From assembly GCA_030454225.1 (NCBI GenBank), contig JAKDRW010000001.1, forward strand, positions 1-64,000: DNA of 64,000 nucleotides. Reading direction: 5' to 3'. Under the pieces are notes generated by a model. The model made no database searches. It was not told the origin of the DNA and worked only from the letters and a program-made list of their open reading frames with translations. The DNA is from Vreelandella subglaciescola (GTDB lineage: Bacteria; Pseudomonadota; Gammaproteobacteria; Pseudomonadales; Halomonadaceae). A program made the translations under genes and the position numbers. Positions within the stretch are counted from its first letter, which is position 1, and the number at the start of each line of letters is the position of its first letter. Positions 38,245-47,823 of this stretch are shown one piece after another.

Positions 38245-38778
38245 TTAGCCGTCTACAACGCCGCAGGCCACGCGCGAGCCGCCGCCGCCCAGGTGCGGAT
38301 CGTCGGAGTAGTTATCGCCGCCGGCGTGAATCATCAGGCTGCGGCCGTCCATGTCGTCAAGGCTCAGGCGCGGCGCCAGCGTCGGCAGGTTGGCTTCGCC
38401 GTTGTCGTTGACCGTGAGGGCCGGCAGGTCGCCGAGGTGGCCGTCGCCGTAGGGCCCCTGGTGGGTCTCGGCAGACTCGGGGTCGTAGTGGCCGCCGGCC
38501 GCCAGGGCCGCGACGGTTTCGCCGCTGTCGTCTTCATCCGTTTCACAGCTGGCGTTCTGATGAACGTGGAAGCCGTGGATGCCGCTTTCAAGGCCTTCGA
38601 GCGAAGGGGTTAGCAGCAGGCCGTTATCGGTCTGCTCAAGGGTAATGGTGCCCAGAGAATCGCCGACGCCATTGGCGCTTACGCTGTGTACGTCAACGTC
38701 CAGCGTATCGGCGGCGTGAGCCGACGCGGCGAGCAGCAGCGAGGCGGCAATACCGGTAAGCGGTGCTGTGTAGCGCAT
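38245..38778 (-). CDS. sodC: Periplasmic Cu,Zn superoxide dismutase
   Basis: Converts periplasmic superoxide to peroxide and oxygen. The 177-residue precursor has a signal peptide ending ASAHA. Copper and zinc ligands appear in order: [27 protein letters not shown] and SLMIHAGGD. The Cys pair is in NASCETD and SRVACGVV, and the active-site Arg lies in [10 protein letters not shown]. It converges on bfr with a shared terminator, which fits a linked oxidative-stress and iron theme. Confidence 0.95.
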   Translation of the reverse strand: MRYTAPLTGIAASLLLAASAHAADTLDVDVHSVSANGVGDSLGTITLEQTDNGLLLTPSLEGLESGIHGFHVHQNASCETDEDDSGETVAALAAGGHYDPESAETHQGPYGDGHLGDLPALTVNDNGEANLPTLAPRLSLDDMDGRSLMIHAGGDNYSDDPHLGGGGSRVACGVVDG

Positions 38779-38981
38779 AGTGATCTCTCCTTGCGGACTT
38801 GAAACGACCCGTTACGGGCCGGTGAGGTTGTTACAACCTGCGTTTGAGACTAACAACATTGTGCGCCGCGGCTCAATGACGCAGCGGGATTTAATCCCAT
38901 GTTCATAAAGCGTTCTTTATTGCCGCCGGCGAAATAGCGAGGCGCTGGCTGTCGGGGCAGCGCTCAGGAGAAGGTCGCGTC
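38779..38981. promoter_or_regulatory. Shared divergent promoter region of sodC and the esterase gene
   Basis: The 203 bases separate divergent starts. The sodC ribosome site (AAGGAGA on the minus strand) and the esterase site (GGAGAAGG before 38982) are clear. I could not assign -35/-10 pairs with confidence. No small ORF stands out. Confidence 0.4.
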
Positions 38982-40046
38982 ATGGTGTGGATTATTGTTG
39001 CCCTGCTGGGGGGGTTCGTTCTTGCAATGCTTATCGCGGTACCGGCGTGGAGCCTGTGGCGGCTGGACGATTTGTCGGCGCTTGATCAAGCGGCGTATGC
39101 CGTTCGGGAAGGCCCGCCCAGCGCTGAAAACAAGACGGTGCTGGCGCTGATCGGGGGCATCGGCGAAGTGACTCGGGGGCTTTATGGCAAGGCGCGGCTG
39201 ACGGCGCTAAGAAAGCATATGGACGGCCTTGGTGACGGGGTGGAGCTGCGTTCGAAGCTTAAGCGCTGCGAGTTGCCGAAAGGGGAGTGGGTTATTGCGC
39301 CTGGGGCCGATACCCGGCGGCGGGTGCTCTATATTCACGGCGGTGCCTGGACGGCCGGAAGCCCGCGCAGCCACCGGGCGATTACCGACCGTCTGGCGCA
39401 GGTAGCCAACGCCGCGGTATTTGCCGTGGACTACCGGCTGATGCCCGAGCACCGCTTTATGGACGGCGTGCGCGATTGCCGCGACGCCTACCGCTGGCTG
39501 CTCGAGAATGGCCCCAGCGGCGCCTGCGAAGCCGACTTTATGTTGATCGCGGGGGATTCCGCGGGCGGCAGCCACACCCTGGGCCTGCTCGCCTGGCTGC
39601 GCGATAGCGGCCTGCGTCAAGCCGATGGCGCGGTGGCGTTCTCACCGTCGACTGACCTGACGCTGACCGCCCCGAGTAATCGCCGCAACATTGCCAGCGA
39701 CGCGATGCTGGGGCCGATGTTTGGCCGTTTGGCGAAGCTTCCCCGAGCGCTAGTCTGGTGGGGCGTGCGGGTGATCTTTCGCGCCTCTCCAGCCAGCGCC
39801 GTGGTCTCGCCGCTGCGAGGCAGTCTGGCCGATTTGCCCCCGACGCTGATTCAGGCAAGCGCCGCCGAAATGCTGGTGGATAACGCCCGGCGATACGCCT
39901 CAAAGGCCACCGCCGTAGGCTCTTCGGTGACGCTGCACCTCTGGCCCGGCATGGTGCACGCCTGGCAGATTTTCACGCCGCTGCTGCCCGAAGCCGAAGA
40001 GGCGTTTGCCGACGTAGCAGCATTTATCGCCGAACTTGACGCCTGA
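38982..40046 (+). CDS. Alpha/beta hydrolase, hormone-sensitive-lipase (HSL) family esterase
   Basis: A 354-residue carboxylesterase with an N-terminal membrane anchor (residues 1-22). LYIHGGAWTAGS provides the HGG oxyanion hole, LIAGDSAGGSHTLGL the nucleophile Ser (GDSAG), and MVHAWQIF the catalytic His of the HSL family; the acid lies near LIQASAAEMLVDNA. It probably acts on short acyl esters at the inner membrane. Natural substrate unknown. Confidence 0.88.
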   Translation: MVWIIVALLGGFVLAMLIAVPAWSLWRLDDLSALDQAAYAVREGPPSAENKTVLALIGGIGEVTRGLYGKARLTALRKHMDGLGDGVELRSKLKRCELPKGEWVIAPGADTRRRVLYIHGGAWTAGSPRSHRAITDRLAQVANAAVFAVDYRLMPEHRFMDGVRDCRDAYRWLLENGPSGACEADFMLIAGDSAGGSHTLGLLAWLRDSGLRQADGAVAFSPSTDLTLTAPSNRRNIASDAMLGPMFGRLAKLPRALVWWGVRVIFRASPASAVVSPLRGSLADLPPTLIQASAAEMLVDNARRYASKATAVGSSVTLHLWPGMVHAWQIFTPLLPEAEEAFADVAAFIAELDA

Positions 40047-40114
40047 CGCCACGGCGCGGATGACATCTTGTCGCCAAGCCGCGACAATAGCGCCATGTTT
40101 TGCAGGAGGCGCCC

Positions 40115-40870
40115 ATGCCGCCATTGACACTCCTTTATCGCGATGAGCATCTGGTTGCGGTGCACAAGCCCGCGGGGCTTTTAGTGCACCGCTCGGCGCT
40201 GGCGCGCGGGGAGACCGAGTTTTTGCTCCAGCGGCTGCGCGACCAGATCGGCCAGCGTGTCTATCCGGTGCATCGGCTTGACCGGCCCACCTCCGGCGTG
40301 GTGGTGTTCGCGCTATCGTCGGCGGTGGCCGCCCGCCTGTGCGAGGCGTTCAGCGAGCAGCGGGTCGATAAGCGCTATCTGGCGGTAGTGCGCGGCGTCG
40401 CCCCCGAGCACGAATGGCTGGACTACGCGCTGCGCGAAGAAGACGGCGTGCGGCCCAAGGCCGAAATGCCGGCGCTGCCGGCGACAACCGAGATTACCCG
40501 GCTGGATAGCGTCGAGCTGCCGGTGCAGGTCGATCGCTACCCCAAGGCGCGCTATTCGCTGGTTGAGGCGCGGCCGCTGACCGGACGGCGCCACCAGATC
40601 CGCCGCCACCTGTCGCGGCGCGGCTACCCGATCATCGGTGACGCCCGACACGGCAGAGGCGTGCACAATCGCTTTTTTGCCCAGCGTCTCGAGACGCCGC
40701 GGCTGCTGCTGGCGGCCACGCACTTGGCCTTTGAGCATCCGCTGCTGGGTCAGCGCATAGAGCTTGAGTGCTCGCTGGACGCGCCCATGCAGGCCCTGTT
40801 CCAGCGTTTTGGCTGGGCCGGCCATCTGCCGCTTGACCGCCAGCGCGTCTTGGCGCCCGCGCCCGCCTGA
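40115..40870 (+). CDS. truC: tRNA pseudouridine(65) synthase
   Basis: RluA-family pseudouridine synthase; TruC modifies U65 of tRNA-Ile and tRNA-Asp. ATG at 40115 follows AGGAGG by 7 bases and gives 251 residues. LYRDEHLVAVHKPAGLLVHRS and the catalytic block VHRLDRPTSGVVVFALS (Asp in HRLDR) are present. GRRHQIRRHLSRRGYPIIGDARHG is the TruC-type C-terminal signature. Confidence 0.92.
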   Translation: MPPLTLLYRDEHLVAVHKPAGLLVHRSALARGETEFLLQRLRDQIGQRVYPVHRLDRPTSGVVVFALSSAVAARLCEAFSEQRVDKRYLAVVRGVAPEHEWLDYALREEDGVRPKAEMPALPATTEITRLDSVELPVQVDRYPKARYSLVEARPLTGRRHQIRRHLSRRGYPIIGDARHGRGVHNRFFAQRLETPRLLLAATHLAFEHPLLGQRIELECSLDAPMQALFQRFGWAGHLPLDRQRVLAPAPA

Positions 40871-40920
40871 CGCGACGCGTCTGCTGCAAGTGAGCCCTTT
40901 AAACAAACCGCGAGTGTGAT

Positions 40921-41790
40921 ATGACTCATCCCTCTGCTGATAGCGACACCCCTTCGAGCGATTACGCCCTGCGCTTTGGCGGCATTCGCCGGCTTTACGG
41001 CGCGCGCGCCGCCGAAGCGTTTCGCCACGCGCACGTGGTGGTGGTGGGCGTGGGCGGCGTGGGCAGCTGGACGGTCGAGGCGCTTGCGCGCTCGGGGATA
41101 GGCAAGCTGACCTTGATCGATCTGGATGACGTCTGTATCTCCAACGTCAACCGCCAGCTGCATGCCCTCGACGGCACCGTAGGGCGCCCCAAGGTTGAGG
41201 TGCTGGCCGAGCGCTGCCGGCTGATAGCCCCCGAGATCAAGACCGTCGCCGATGCCGCCTTCGCTACGCCCACCAACCTTGATCAGCGCATCCCGTTGGA
41301 TGCCACTCATGTGGTCGACGCCATCGACAGCGTGGTGGCCAAGGCGGCGCTGATTGCCTGGTGCAAGCGTCACAAAATGCCGATTACCGTTACCGGCGCG
41401 GCGGGCGGTCAAACCGACCCCACGCGCATTCAGGTAGCCGATTTGACCCGCACCCAGCACGACCCGCTGCTATCGCGCACCCGCGCGCGATTACGCCGCG
41501 ACTTCGGCTTTTCGCGCAACCTCAAGCGCCGTTTTGCCGTGGAGTGCGTGTATTCCGACGAGCAGCTGACCTATCCGGCTCCGGGCGGCGAGGTATGCCA
41601 GCAAAAGCCGGCCAACGGCGAGCCCACGCGGCTGGACTGCGAAAGCGGCTTTGGCGCCGCGACGTTTGTGACCGGCACCTTCGGCTTTGTCGCCGCCTCT
41701 CAGGTGCTTGCGCGCCTGGCCAAGAACGCCCGGGCGCAGAACGCTGCGCCATCGGCAGACTCTTCAATCCCGTCAGGAGAATCAATGTGA
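40921..41790 (+). CDS. tcdA: tRNA threonylcarbamoyladenosine dehydratase
   Basis: An E1-like ATP-dependent enzyme (CsdL/YgdL) that cyclises t6A37 to ct6A in tRNA. The 289-residue protein opens with the family start YALRFGGIRRLYG. The ATP-binding loop is VVVVGVGGVGSWTVEALARSGIG, then LIDLDDVCISNVNRQLHA and a C-terminal TFVTGTFGFVAAS. Its stop overlaps the GTG of the DUF1653 gene by four bases. Confidence 0.95.
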   Translation: MTHPSADSDTPSSDYALRFGGIRRLYGARAAEAFRHAHVVVVGVGGVGSWTVEALARSGIGKLTLIDLDDVCISNVNRQLHALDGTVGRPKVEVLAERCRLIAPEIKTVADAAFATPTNLDQRIPLDATHVVDAIDSVVAKAALIAWCKRHKMPITVTGAAGGQTDPTRIQVADLTRTQHDPLLSRTRARLRRDFGFSRNLKRRFAVECVYSDEQLTYPAPGGEVCQQKPANGEPTRLDCESGFGAATFVTGTFGFVAASQVLARLAKNARAQNAAPSADSSIPSGESM

Positions 41791-42020
41791 CGCAATCGCT
41801 GGTGACGCCCCCCGCTGCGGGTATTTATCGCCACTATAAAGGCGCGCTGTATGAAGTGCAGGGCACCGCCCAGCACAGCGAAAACGGTGATGCGCTGGTG
41901 GTCTACCGCGCGCTTTACGGCGAGTACGGCCTGTGGGTACGCCCACTTGCGATGTTTAATGAAACGGTTGAGCAAGACGGAAAAACCCGGCCGCGCTTTG
42001 CTCTGGAAAAGGCCTTTTAA
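41787..42020 (+). CDS. DUF1653 family protein
   Basis: A GTG start at 41787, with CAGGAG 9 bases before, gives 77 residues; the start overlaps the tcdA stop (GTGA), so translation is coupled. The core GIYRHYKGALYEVQGTAQHS with LVVYRALYGEYGLWVRPLAMF is the DUF1653 fold, a small barrel of unknown role common in proteobacteria. Coupling to tcdA may be chance proximity; other genomes would show whether it is conserved. Confidence 0.85.
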   Translation: MTQSLVTPPAAGIYRHYKGALYEVQGTAQHSENGDALVVYRALYGEYGLWVRPLAMFNETVEQDGKTRPRFALEKAF

Positions 42021-42095
42021 CCGCCGTTCGCCCGCTCGCCTGAGGCAGGGCAGAACAATGCCGTGCCTCGTTTTCTTCCGATCAAGGACTCTCCT

Positions 42096-42248
42096 ATGAA
42101 AATCAGTTTCTGGAAGCGTCTTGCCATCTACTTCGTGCTGTCGATTATCGTGATGGCGCTGATGAGCTTCTTTGCCGACGACAGCGCCGACGAGGCCGTC
42201 GGCGCAGCGCCCGACGTGGCCGCGCCGCCTGTTGATGGCAGGGCGTAG
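42096..42248 (+). CDS. 50-residue single-span membrane protein
   Basis: An ATG at 42096 with AAGGA upstream begins MKISFWKRLAIYFV, followed by one hydrophobic segment and an acidic, Ala/Pro-rich tail (DDSADEAVGAAPDV). Family not recognised. The longer frame from 42063 lacks a ribosome site. Confidence 0.6.
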   Translation: MKISFWKRLAIYFVLSIIVMALMSFFADDSADEAVGAAPDVAAPPVDGRA

Positions 42249-42258
42249 ACGTACGGAT

Positions 42259-42288
42259 AAAAAAATGCCCCGCGATAAAGCGGGGCAT
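42259..42288 (-). terminator. Intrinsic terminator of the porin gene
   Basis: ATGCCCCGC (42265-42273) pairs with GCGGGGCAT (42280-42288). On the minus strand the stem is followed by a run of T, so it ends the porin transcript; it may also slow the plus-strand transcript. Confidence 0.9.
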
Positions 42289-42336
42289 TGCACTACCTGG
42301 GCGGTGATCGGCAAGGCCGATCCCGGGGCTGAGTAC

Positions 42337-43482
42337 TTAGAAGTTGTACTGGGTAGCGAAGAGTATGCGGTTGGCTTCGGTGGTGTCGCCGCCCTTGGTT
42401 TCCTGGTTAAAGTAGCCGTATTCAACGCCAACCATGACGTTTTCAACCGGCGTCATCTGGTAGTTGAGCATGACGTTCTGGTTGGTTTCGGCGTCGGCGT
42501 TGGTCATGGCACCGTCTTTCACCGCGTCGTCCAGGTCAAGCTTGGTCATGCCGTAGCCCAGGTTGATGCTGTTGCCGTTGCCCAGGTCCAGGCTGGTACC
42601 CAGCGAGCCGCCGTAGCCCTTGATGGTTTCCAGATCGCCATCTTTGACGTAGGCGCTGGTGCCGTAGAAGTCGTTGCCCGAGCGGTAAAGATAGTCGTTG
42701 GCGCCGTCGGTGTAGTTAACTGCGCCGTGCACGGCGAACATGTCGGTCAGGTTAATCGTGGTCGCGCCGAAGACGCCGTAACCCATGGCGCTGTCGTCAC
42801 TCACACCGTCATCGGCGCTGATGCGGTTGATCAGACCCGCAGCGGAGTAGGACACGATACCGGCGGAGTCTTCGATGCGCGCGGTCAGCACCGGCGCCGA
42901 CTGGCGAGTGTCAAGGTCGTCTGTGAGCGGAGTGTCGGCGATATTGGGCCCTTTAACCGTGTCCTCGACGGAGAATGACAGCGCGCCGGTGGTAAAGCGC
43001 ACCTGGTCGGTGCGGTCTTGGAGACCGGGAACCCCCGCCAGGCTGTCAAAGTCCAGCGTCGGCGTGGCGCCGACAAAGCTGTTGTAGTTGGACCAGGTTT
43101 TACCCGCGAGGAAGCCGCGGTACTCGCCGAAGGCGTGGCGCAGGCGCAGGTCACCGCCGCCGCCGCCGCGAAAGTCACCTTCGACGGTGACGGCAACGCC
43201 GGAGGCGTGCTTGACCTTGAAGCCCAGGCGGCTCTGGTAGGCGTCGGCGCCGAAGTAGCCCTTGTCGTTATCACCGTCCATGGCGAAAGTGCCCGCACGG
43301 GTACTGGATGCGTTGTCGCCGTTGAAGTCATAGCTCATGTTCAGGCGAGCAAAGCCGTAAAGGCTAGCTTCAACGTCGTCTGTAACGTTCAGTTCAACGG
43401 CGCTGGCCTGGCCGGCAATACCCAGCGCGGTTGCCGCCGCGGCGCACTGAATGGCAAGCTTAAGCGTGTTTTTTGTAGACAT
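42337..43482 (-). CDS. General porin, Gram-negative OmpC/Porin_4 type
   Basis: Outer-membrane trimeric channel for small solutes. The 381-residue precursor has a signal peptide ending GQASA. The mature protein alternates beta strands and Gly/Asp/Asn-rich loops (ASLYGFARLNMSYDF, YFGADAYQSRLGFKV, EYRGFLAGKTWSNYNSF) and ends in the C-terminal Phe strand LFATQYNF required for BAM insertion. Highly acidic loops fit a halophile or marine lifestyle. It has its own terminator and an AT-rich upstream region. Confidence 0.92.
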   Translation of the reverse strand: MSTKNTLKLAIQCAAAATALGIAGQASAVELNVTDDVEASLYGFARLNMSYDFNGDNASSTRAGTFAMDGDNDKGYFGADAYQSRLGFKVKHASGVAVTVEGDFRGGGGGDLRLRHAFGEYRGFLAGKTWSNYNSFVGATPTLDFDSLAGVPGLQDRTDQVRFTTGALSFSVEDTVKGPNIADTPLTDDLDTRQSAPVLTARIEDSAGIVSYSAAGLINRISADDGVSDDSAMGYGVFGATTINLTDMFAVHGAVNYTDGANDYLYRSGNDFYGTSAYVKDGDLETIKGYGGSLGTSLDLGNGNSINLGYGMTKLDLDDAVKDGAMTNADAETNQNVMLNYQMTPVENVMVGVEYGYFNQETKGGDTTEANRILFATQYNF

Positions 43483-43717
43483 GGATAGTCGTTCCCTTGG
43501 TGTTTTTTTGGGTGGCTATTGTGGTTCTATTTTGTAGTGCACATTAGCTAACAAGGCTGCACAATTCAAAGCCTACTTCAGTAGCGTTAGACTAAAGTAT
43601 AGTGCGATGTCTGCCTATTTGCATCTCCAGCGGTATTAAGGTAAAGCGTTGTTTAGCCTGCTTTGTTTTTTATTATTAGCTTTCTTTTATTAGTTTTTTG
43701 CCATAGAGCGCTTGCCC
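43483..43717 (-). promoter_or_regulatory. AT-rich promoter and leader region of the porin gene
   Basis: The 235-base gap is far richer in A/T than its surroundings, as usual upstream of porin genes. A -10 TATACT lies on the minus strand at 43601-43596, giving a leader of about 105 bases. A -35 is not convincing. No ORF is visible. Confidence 0.5.
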
Positions 43718-44350
43718 TTAGGGCGTTGCCGGCGCTTGCTTGGCCGCAATAAGCGCACGAAACAGCGACCCCATCAGTACCGCTTTATCGCTGCGTACGC
43801 TAAAGCCTGCGGCGTTGAGCAGCGGTGTAGCCTGGCGGGTAATGTCGGTGGCAATGGCCGATGTAGCGACGTTAAGCAGGCGGCGTCCGGTGCCGGCGGG
43901 GCGATGGTCGGGCTGGAACTTGTCCAGCAGGCACAGCTGGCCGTCGGGCTTGAGAACGCGGTGCGCCTCGGCCAGCCCGCGCGCCGGGTCGGGCATCACC
44001 GCCACGATAAAGTGCATTACCACCACGTCGAAATGCGCGTCGGGGTAGTCAAGCGCTTCGGCGTCCATCACGCGGCAGTCGGCGTCGCGGCGCAGGCGGG
44101 CCGCGCGTTTGGCGGTGCGCTTGACCATCGCCGGCGACAGGTCGGTGGCGTGCAGCTCGATACTGCACGGCAGAAAGGGCAGGTCGAGCCCGGTGCCGGC
44201 GCCCACCAGCAGCACGCGCATGCCCGGCTCCCAGTCCACCCGGGAAAGCGCTATTTCGCGCGGGCGGCTCAGTACGCGCGCGGCCACCGCGTCGTAAAGC
44301 GGCGCGTAGGCGGTGTAGCGCAGGCGATTCCACGCGGTGGTGTTAAACAT
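43718..44350 (-). CDS. Class I SAM-dependent methyltransferase
   Basis: ATG at 44350 (GGGAG ahead) gives 210 residues. Motif I VLLVGAGTGLDLPFLP is followed by HATDLSPAMVKRTAKRA, the post-I DAEALDYPDAHFDVVV and HRVLKPDGQLCLLDKF. Overall pattern and length resemble phospholipid N-methyltransferases of the PmtA type, but ubiquinone- or small-molecule methylases share these blocks, so the substrate is open. Confidence 0.8.
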   Translation of the reverse strand: MFNTTAWNRLRYTAYAPLYDAVAARVLSRPREIALSRVDWEPGMRVLLVGAGTGLDLPFLPCSIELHATDLSPAMVKRTAKRAARLRRDADCRVMDAEALDYPDAHFDVVVMHFIVAVMPDPARGLAEAHRVLKPDGQLCLLDKFQPDHRPAGTGRRLLNVATSAIATDITRQATPLLNAAGFSVRSDKAVLMGSLFRALIAAKQAPATP

Positions 44351-44457
44351 GACGGACTCCCGGTAGCGCACGAGGGTATGGGCTTAGCGTGACCCACCGC
44401 CCGCGTCTCGTCTAGCATGTGGGGCACCTCTTGAACGGCGCTGGCCAAGGAGCTTTT

Positions 44458-44973
44458 ATGCGCGTGCTGGGTTTTACCCACCTCAATGCCGGTGAGGCCC
44501 GTGCCGAGGCACGGCGCTGGTACGCGGTGAACGACGGCGTTATGGGCGGCGTATCGCAAAGCGGCTTTGACATTGCAAAGGGCGAAGGGCGTTTTGCCGG
44601 CGACACCTCGCTTGCCAACGGCGGCGGGTTTGCCTCGGTGCGCCGCGAGCCGGACGCGTTTGAAGGCACGCTGGCCGCTGCCGGCGGTATTGCACTGCGC
44701 GTGTGCGGAGACGGGCGCACGTATCAACTGCGCCTGAAAAGCCGAGCGCTTGACGAGGGCAGCGCTTACCGCGTGGCGTTTACGCCCCGTGCGGATGAAC
44801 GGCAGACCCTGCGCTTTGGGTGGAGCGAATTTGAAGCCGTGCGCCGTGGGCAGCGCTTGTCCCAAGCGCCGGTGCTTTTACCCGAGTCGGTTTATCAGCT
44901 TGGCCTGCTCATCGCTGACCGTCAGGCGGGCGCTTTTTGCCTGCGTCTGGGGTGGGTACAAGCGCTGCCCTGA
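44458..44973 (+). CDS. CIA30 family protein
   Basis: ATG at 44458 has an ideal AAGGAG site and gives 171 residues. RWYAVNDGVMGGVSQSGFDIA and RFAGDTSLANGGGFASVR are the NDUFAF1/CIA30 (complex I assembly factor) signatures, a jelly-roll carbohydrate-binding-like fold. In bacteria its role is not established; complex I assembly is an inference from the mitochondrial homologue. Confidence 0.85.
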   Translation: MRVLGFTHLNAGEARAEARRWYAVNDGVMGGVSQSGFDIAKGEGRFAGDTSLANGGGFASVRREPDAFEGTLAAAGGIALRVCGDGRTYQLRLKSRALDEGSAYRVAFTPRADERQTLRFGWSEFEAVRRGQRLSQAPVLLPESVYQLGLLIADRQAGAFCLRLGWVQALP

Positions 44974-45079
44974 GCCGTGGGTTAATTGATTAGCGCTGCC
45001 ACTTTTTATAAACTGGGCGGTTTATCAGGCTGTGTCCCAAGCCTCAACCCGTTCCGATCGTTGCAGGAGTGACCCGTCA

Positions 45080-45979
45080 ATGGGCCCCATTATTCTTGTC
45101 ATTTTCATCCTCTGCGCCGTTTACGTGCAGAACCGCGGTAAGCGCCACCACGAAAAACTGTCGCGCAAGATCACGGATCATTCCAACCTGCTGGCGCCGG
45201 TCAACTGCCTGTTCTATGCGTTTTCCGGCGTGGGCAACAAGCCCTACATCGACACCGAGCGCTTTCCCCAGCTCAAGGTGTTTGACGATAGCTGGGAGGA
45301 AATCCGCGATGAAGCGATCAACCTCAATGCGCAAACCCACATCAAAGCCTCCGACGAGCTGGATGATCTGGCGTTTAACTCTTTTTTCAAAACGGGCTGG
45401 AAGCGGTTTTATTTGAAGTGGTACGGCGCCAGCCTGCCGTCGGCAAACGCGCTTTGCCCGCGTACGGTCGAGCTGATCGAAAGCGTGCCCGAAGTCAAAG
45501 GCGCCATGTTTGCCATGCTGCCTCCGGGTGCCAAGCTGGTGAAGCACCGCGACCCTTACGCGGGCTCGCTGCGCTATCACATGGGCCTGGTGACGCCCAA
45601 CTCGGATGACTGCTACATCAACGTGGACGGCGAAGCGTACTCGTGGCGCGACGGCGAAGCCGTGATGTTTGATGAAACCTACCTGCACTACGCGGCCAAT
45701 AATACCGATGACAACCGCATCATCTTGTTTCTCGACGTCAAGCGCCCCGTCACGTTTGCCCCCGTTGACTGGTTCAACCGGGGGTTTTCACGCGTGGTTC
45801 TGGCAGCGTCGGCGACCAAAAATGCCGACGGCGATAAAGTCGGCGTGCTCAACCGCCTGTTTGGCAGCGTACAAAAAGTACGGCTGTTGGGCAAAAAGCT
45901 GAAACGCTTCAGCCGCCCGCTTTATTATCTTGTGCAGTACGCCATGTATCTATTGCTCATCTACTGGATATTTTTCTAA
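45080..45979 (+). CDS. lpxO: Lipid A hydroxylase LpxO-like aspartyl/asparaginyl beta-hydroxylase
   Basis: Fe(II)/2-oxoglutarate dioxygenase that 2-hydroxylates an acyl chain of lipid A. ATG at 45080 (AGGAG upstream) gives 299 residues with an N-terminal membrane helix (3-20) and a C-terminal hydrophobic tail. VKHRDPYAGSLRYHMGL holds the first metal His, ETYLHYAANNTDDNRIILFLDV the second, with the Arg for 2-oxoglutarate. Membrane anchoring at both ends supports LpxO over soluble relatives. Confidence 0.88.
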   Translation: MGPIILVIFILCAVYVQNRGKRHHEKLSRKITDHSNLLAPVNCLFYAFSGVGNKPYIDTERFPQLKVFDDSWEEIRDEAINLNAQTHIKASDELDDLAFNSFFKTGWKRFYLKWYGASLPSANALCPRTVELIESVPEVKGAMFAMLPPGAKLVKHRDPYAGSLRYHMGLVTPNSDDCYINVDGEAYSWRDGEAVMFDETYLHYAANNTDDNRIILFLDVKRPVTFAPVDWFNRGFSRVVLAASATKNADGDKVGVLNRLFGSVQKVRLLGKKLKRFSRPLYYLVQYAMYLLLIYWIFF

Positions 45980-46053
45980 GCCTTACACCAAAGGTCGTCT
46001 CGCGCGTTGCGCCGGGTTCGGCGAGGCTGGGTGAAACGGATCAGGAGACGCCC

Positions 46054-47796
46054 GTGAAACTTTCTGCCGCCGATCGCCTTGCCGCCACGGTACTCCACGG
46101 TTTCGATGAATATCGTACGCGCTTTCAGGCGATTACCCGCGACGCCCCCCGGCGCTTTGGCGCTGCTGCCTGGCAGGAAACCCAGCAGGCCAGCGCCTTG
46201 CGTATCAACCTGTATAAAACAAAAGTTGATGTCACCTTGGAGCGCCTGCGGCGCACTTTCAGCCAGGACGTGCTGGCTCACTGCGGCTATTGGCGCGAGG
46301 CGCGCACCCGCTACGCGGAGCTGATCAGCCAGCGGCTGGACTTCGAGCTGGCCGAGACGTTTTTTAACTCGCTGTTTTGCTCGATTTTTCATCACCGCCA
46401 CATCCGCAACGACTGGATGTTTGTGTACAGCTCGCGGGAAGGCGCCGTACGGCGCTCAGGGATTGATCTGTGCAGGCGCCAATCGGTCAATGATGACTGG
46501 CAAGCAGCGCTTGTCTGGGCACTAACGCAGGCGCCGCTGGACCTCCCCTTTGTTGACGTGGAAAGCGACGCCGCGCTGGGGGCGGCGTTTTTACGCGACT
46601 CGCTGCCCGAGGCCATCCTGCGCGCCGATGACGCCGACGTTGAGCTGTTGCACAGCGTGTTCTATCGCAATAAGGGTGCCTACCTGGTGGGGCGCATTCG
46701 CGGCGGCGGCGAGCAGGTGCCGCTGGTGCTGCCGGTGTTGCACGGCGAGGGCGTCCAGCTACAGCTGGATACCGTGCTGATCGAGCCGGACGAAGTCTCG
46801 ATTTTGTTCTCGTTTACCCGCGCCTATTTTCAGGTTGACGTGCCGGTGCCCAGCGAGTTCGTGGGCTACTTGCAGGAATTGATGCCGCAAAAGGCCGAAA
46901 GCGAACTGTACGCCGCCATCGGCTTTTTCAAACACGGCAAGACCGCGTTTTTCCGCGCGCTCAACCATCAGGTGGCCAAGCGCGAAGACCGCTTTATCAT
47001 CGCGCCGGGGGTGCGCGGCATGGTCATGGCAGTGTTTGTGCTGCCGTCGCACCAGACGGCGTTCAAGATCATCAAGGACAGGTTTGATCCGGCCAAGGAC
47101 GTGACCCACGACGAGGTGCGCGAAAAGTATCGCCTGGTCAAACGCCACGACCGCGTGGGGCGCATGGCCGATACCCAGGAGTTTTCCAACTTTATTGCCC
47201 GCCAGGATCACTTTGACCCCGACTGCCTGGCGCACCTGCTCGAAGTTGCGCCCTCCACGGTGGCGCTCAAAGGCGACAAGGTGATTATCCGCCACTGCTA
47301 TACCGAACGCATGATGACGCCGCTCAATATCTACCTGAAAGACTGCGATGAGGCCGAGCAGCTGACCGTGCTCAAGGACTACGGTAACGCCATCAAACAG
47401 CTGGCGGCGGCCAATATTTTCCCCGGTGACATGCTGCTGAAAAACTTTGGCGTGACCCGCCACGGGCGGGTGATTTTCTACGACTACGACGAAATCAGCT
47501 ACCTGACCGACTGCCATTTTCGCGCGATTCCCAAACCGCGCTATCCCGAGCAGGAGCTCGCCGGCGAGCCGTGGTTCTCGATTGGCCCCGACGATATTTT
47601 TCCCGAAGAGTTCGGGCCGTTCCTGATCGCCAATCCCACCCGCCGCGAGCAGTTTTATCGCCTCCACCCGGAAATCTTCGACCCGGCCTACTGGCAGGGC
47701 CTGCAGCAGGATATTCGCGCCGGCCGGGTAATCGACGTCTACCCCTACCGTAACAAACAGCGGTTTAACGGCGCCCGGGCGGCGCTGATACACTGA
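46054..47796 (+). CDS. aceK: Isocitrate dehydrogenase kinase/phosphatase
   Basis: A bifunctional enzyme that switches isocitrate dehydrogenase off and on, directing carbon between the TCA cycle and the glyoxylate bypass. GTG start at 46054 behind AGGAG; 580 residues (E. coli 578). APGVRGMVMAVFVLPS is the ATP-binding region; FPGDMLLKNFGVTRHGRVIFYDYDEISYLTDC contains the catalytic loop and metal ligand. aceBA are not adjacent, so it stands alone. Confidence 0.97.
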   Translation: MKLSAADRLAATVLHGFDEYRTRFQAITRDAPRRFGAAAWQETQQASALRINLYKTKVDVTLERLRRTFSQDVLAHCGYWREARTRYAELISQRLDFELAETFFNSLFCSIFHHRHIRNDWMFVYSSREGAVRRSGIDLCRRQSVNDDWQAALVWALTQAPLDLPFVDVESDAALGAAFLRDSLPEAILRADDADVELLHSVFYRNKGAYLVGRIRGGGEQVPLVLPVLHGEGVQLQLDTVLIEPDEVSILFSFTRAYFQVDVPVPSEFVGYLQELMPQKAESELYAAIGFFKHGKTAFFRALNHQVAKREDRFIIAPGVRGMVMAVFVLPSHQTAFKIIKDRFDPAKDVTHDEVREKYRLVKRHDRVGRMADTQEFSNFIARQDHFDPDCLAHLLEVAPSTVALKGDKVIIRHCYTERMMTPLNIYLKDCDEAEQLTVLKDYGNAIKQLAAANIFPGDMLLKNFGVTRHGRVIFYDYDEISYLTDCHFRAIPKPRYPEQELAGEPWFSIGPDDIFPEEFGPFLIANPTRREQFYRLHPEIFDPAYWQGLQQDIRAGRVIDVYPYRNKQRFNGARAALIH

Positions 47797-47823
47797 ATAT
47801 TTTGCTAGCCAAGCGAGGATGAC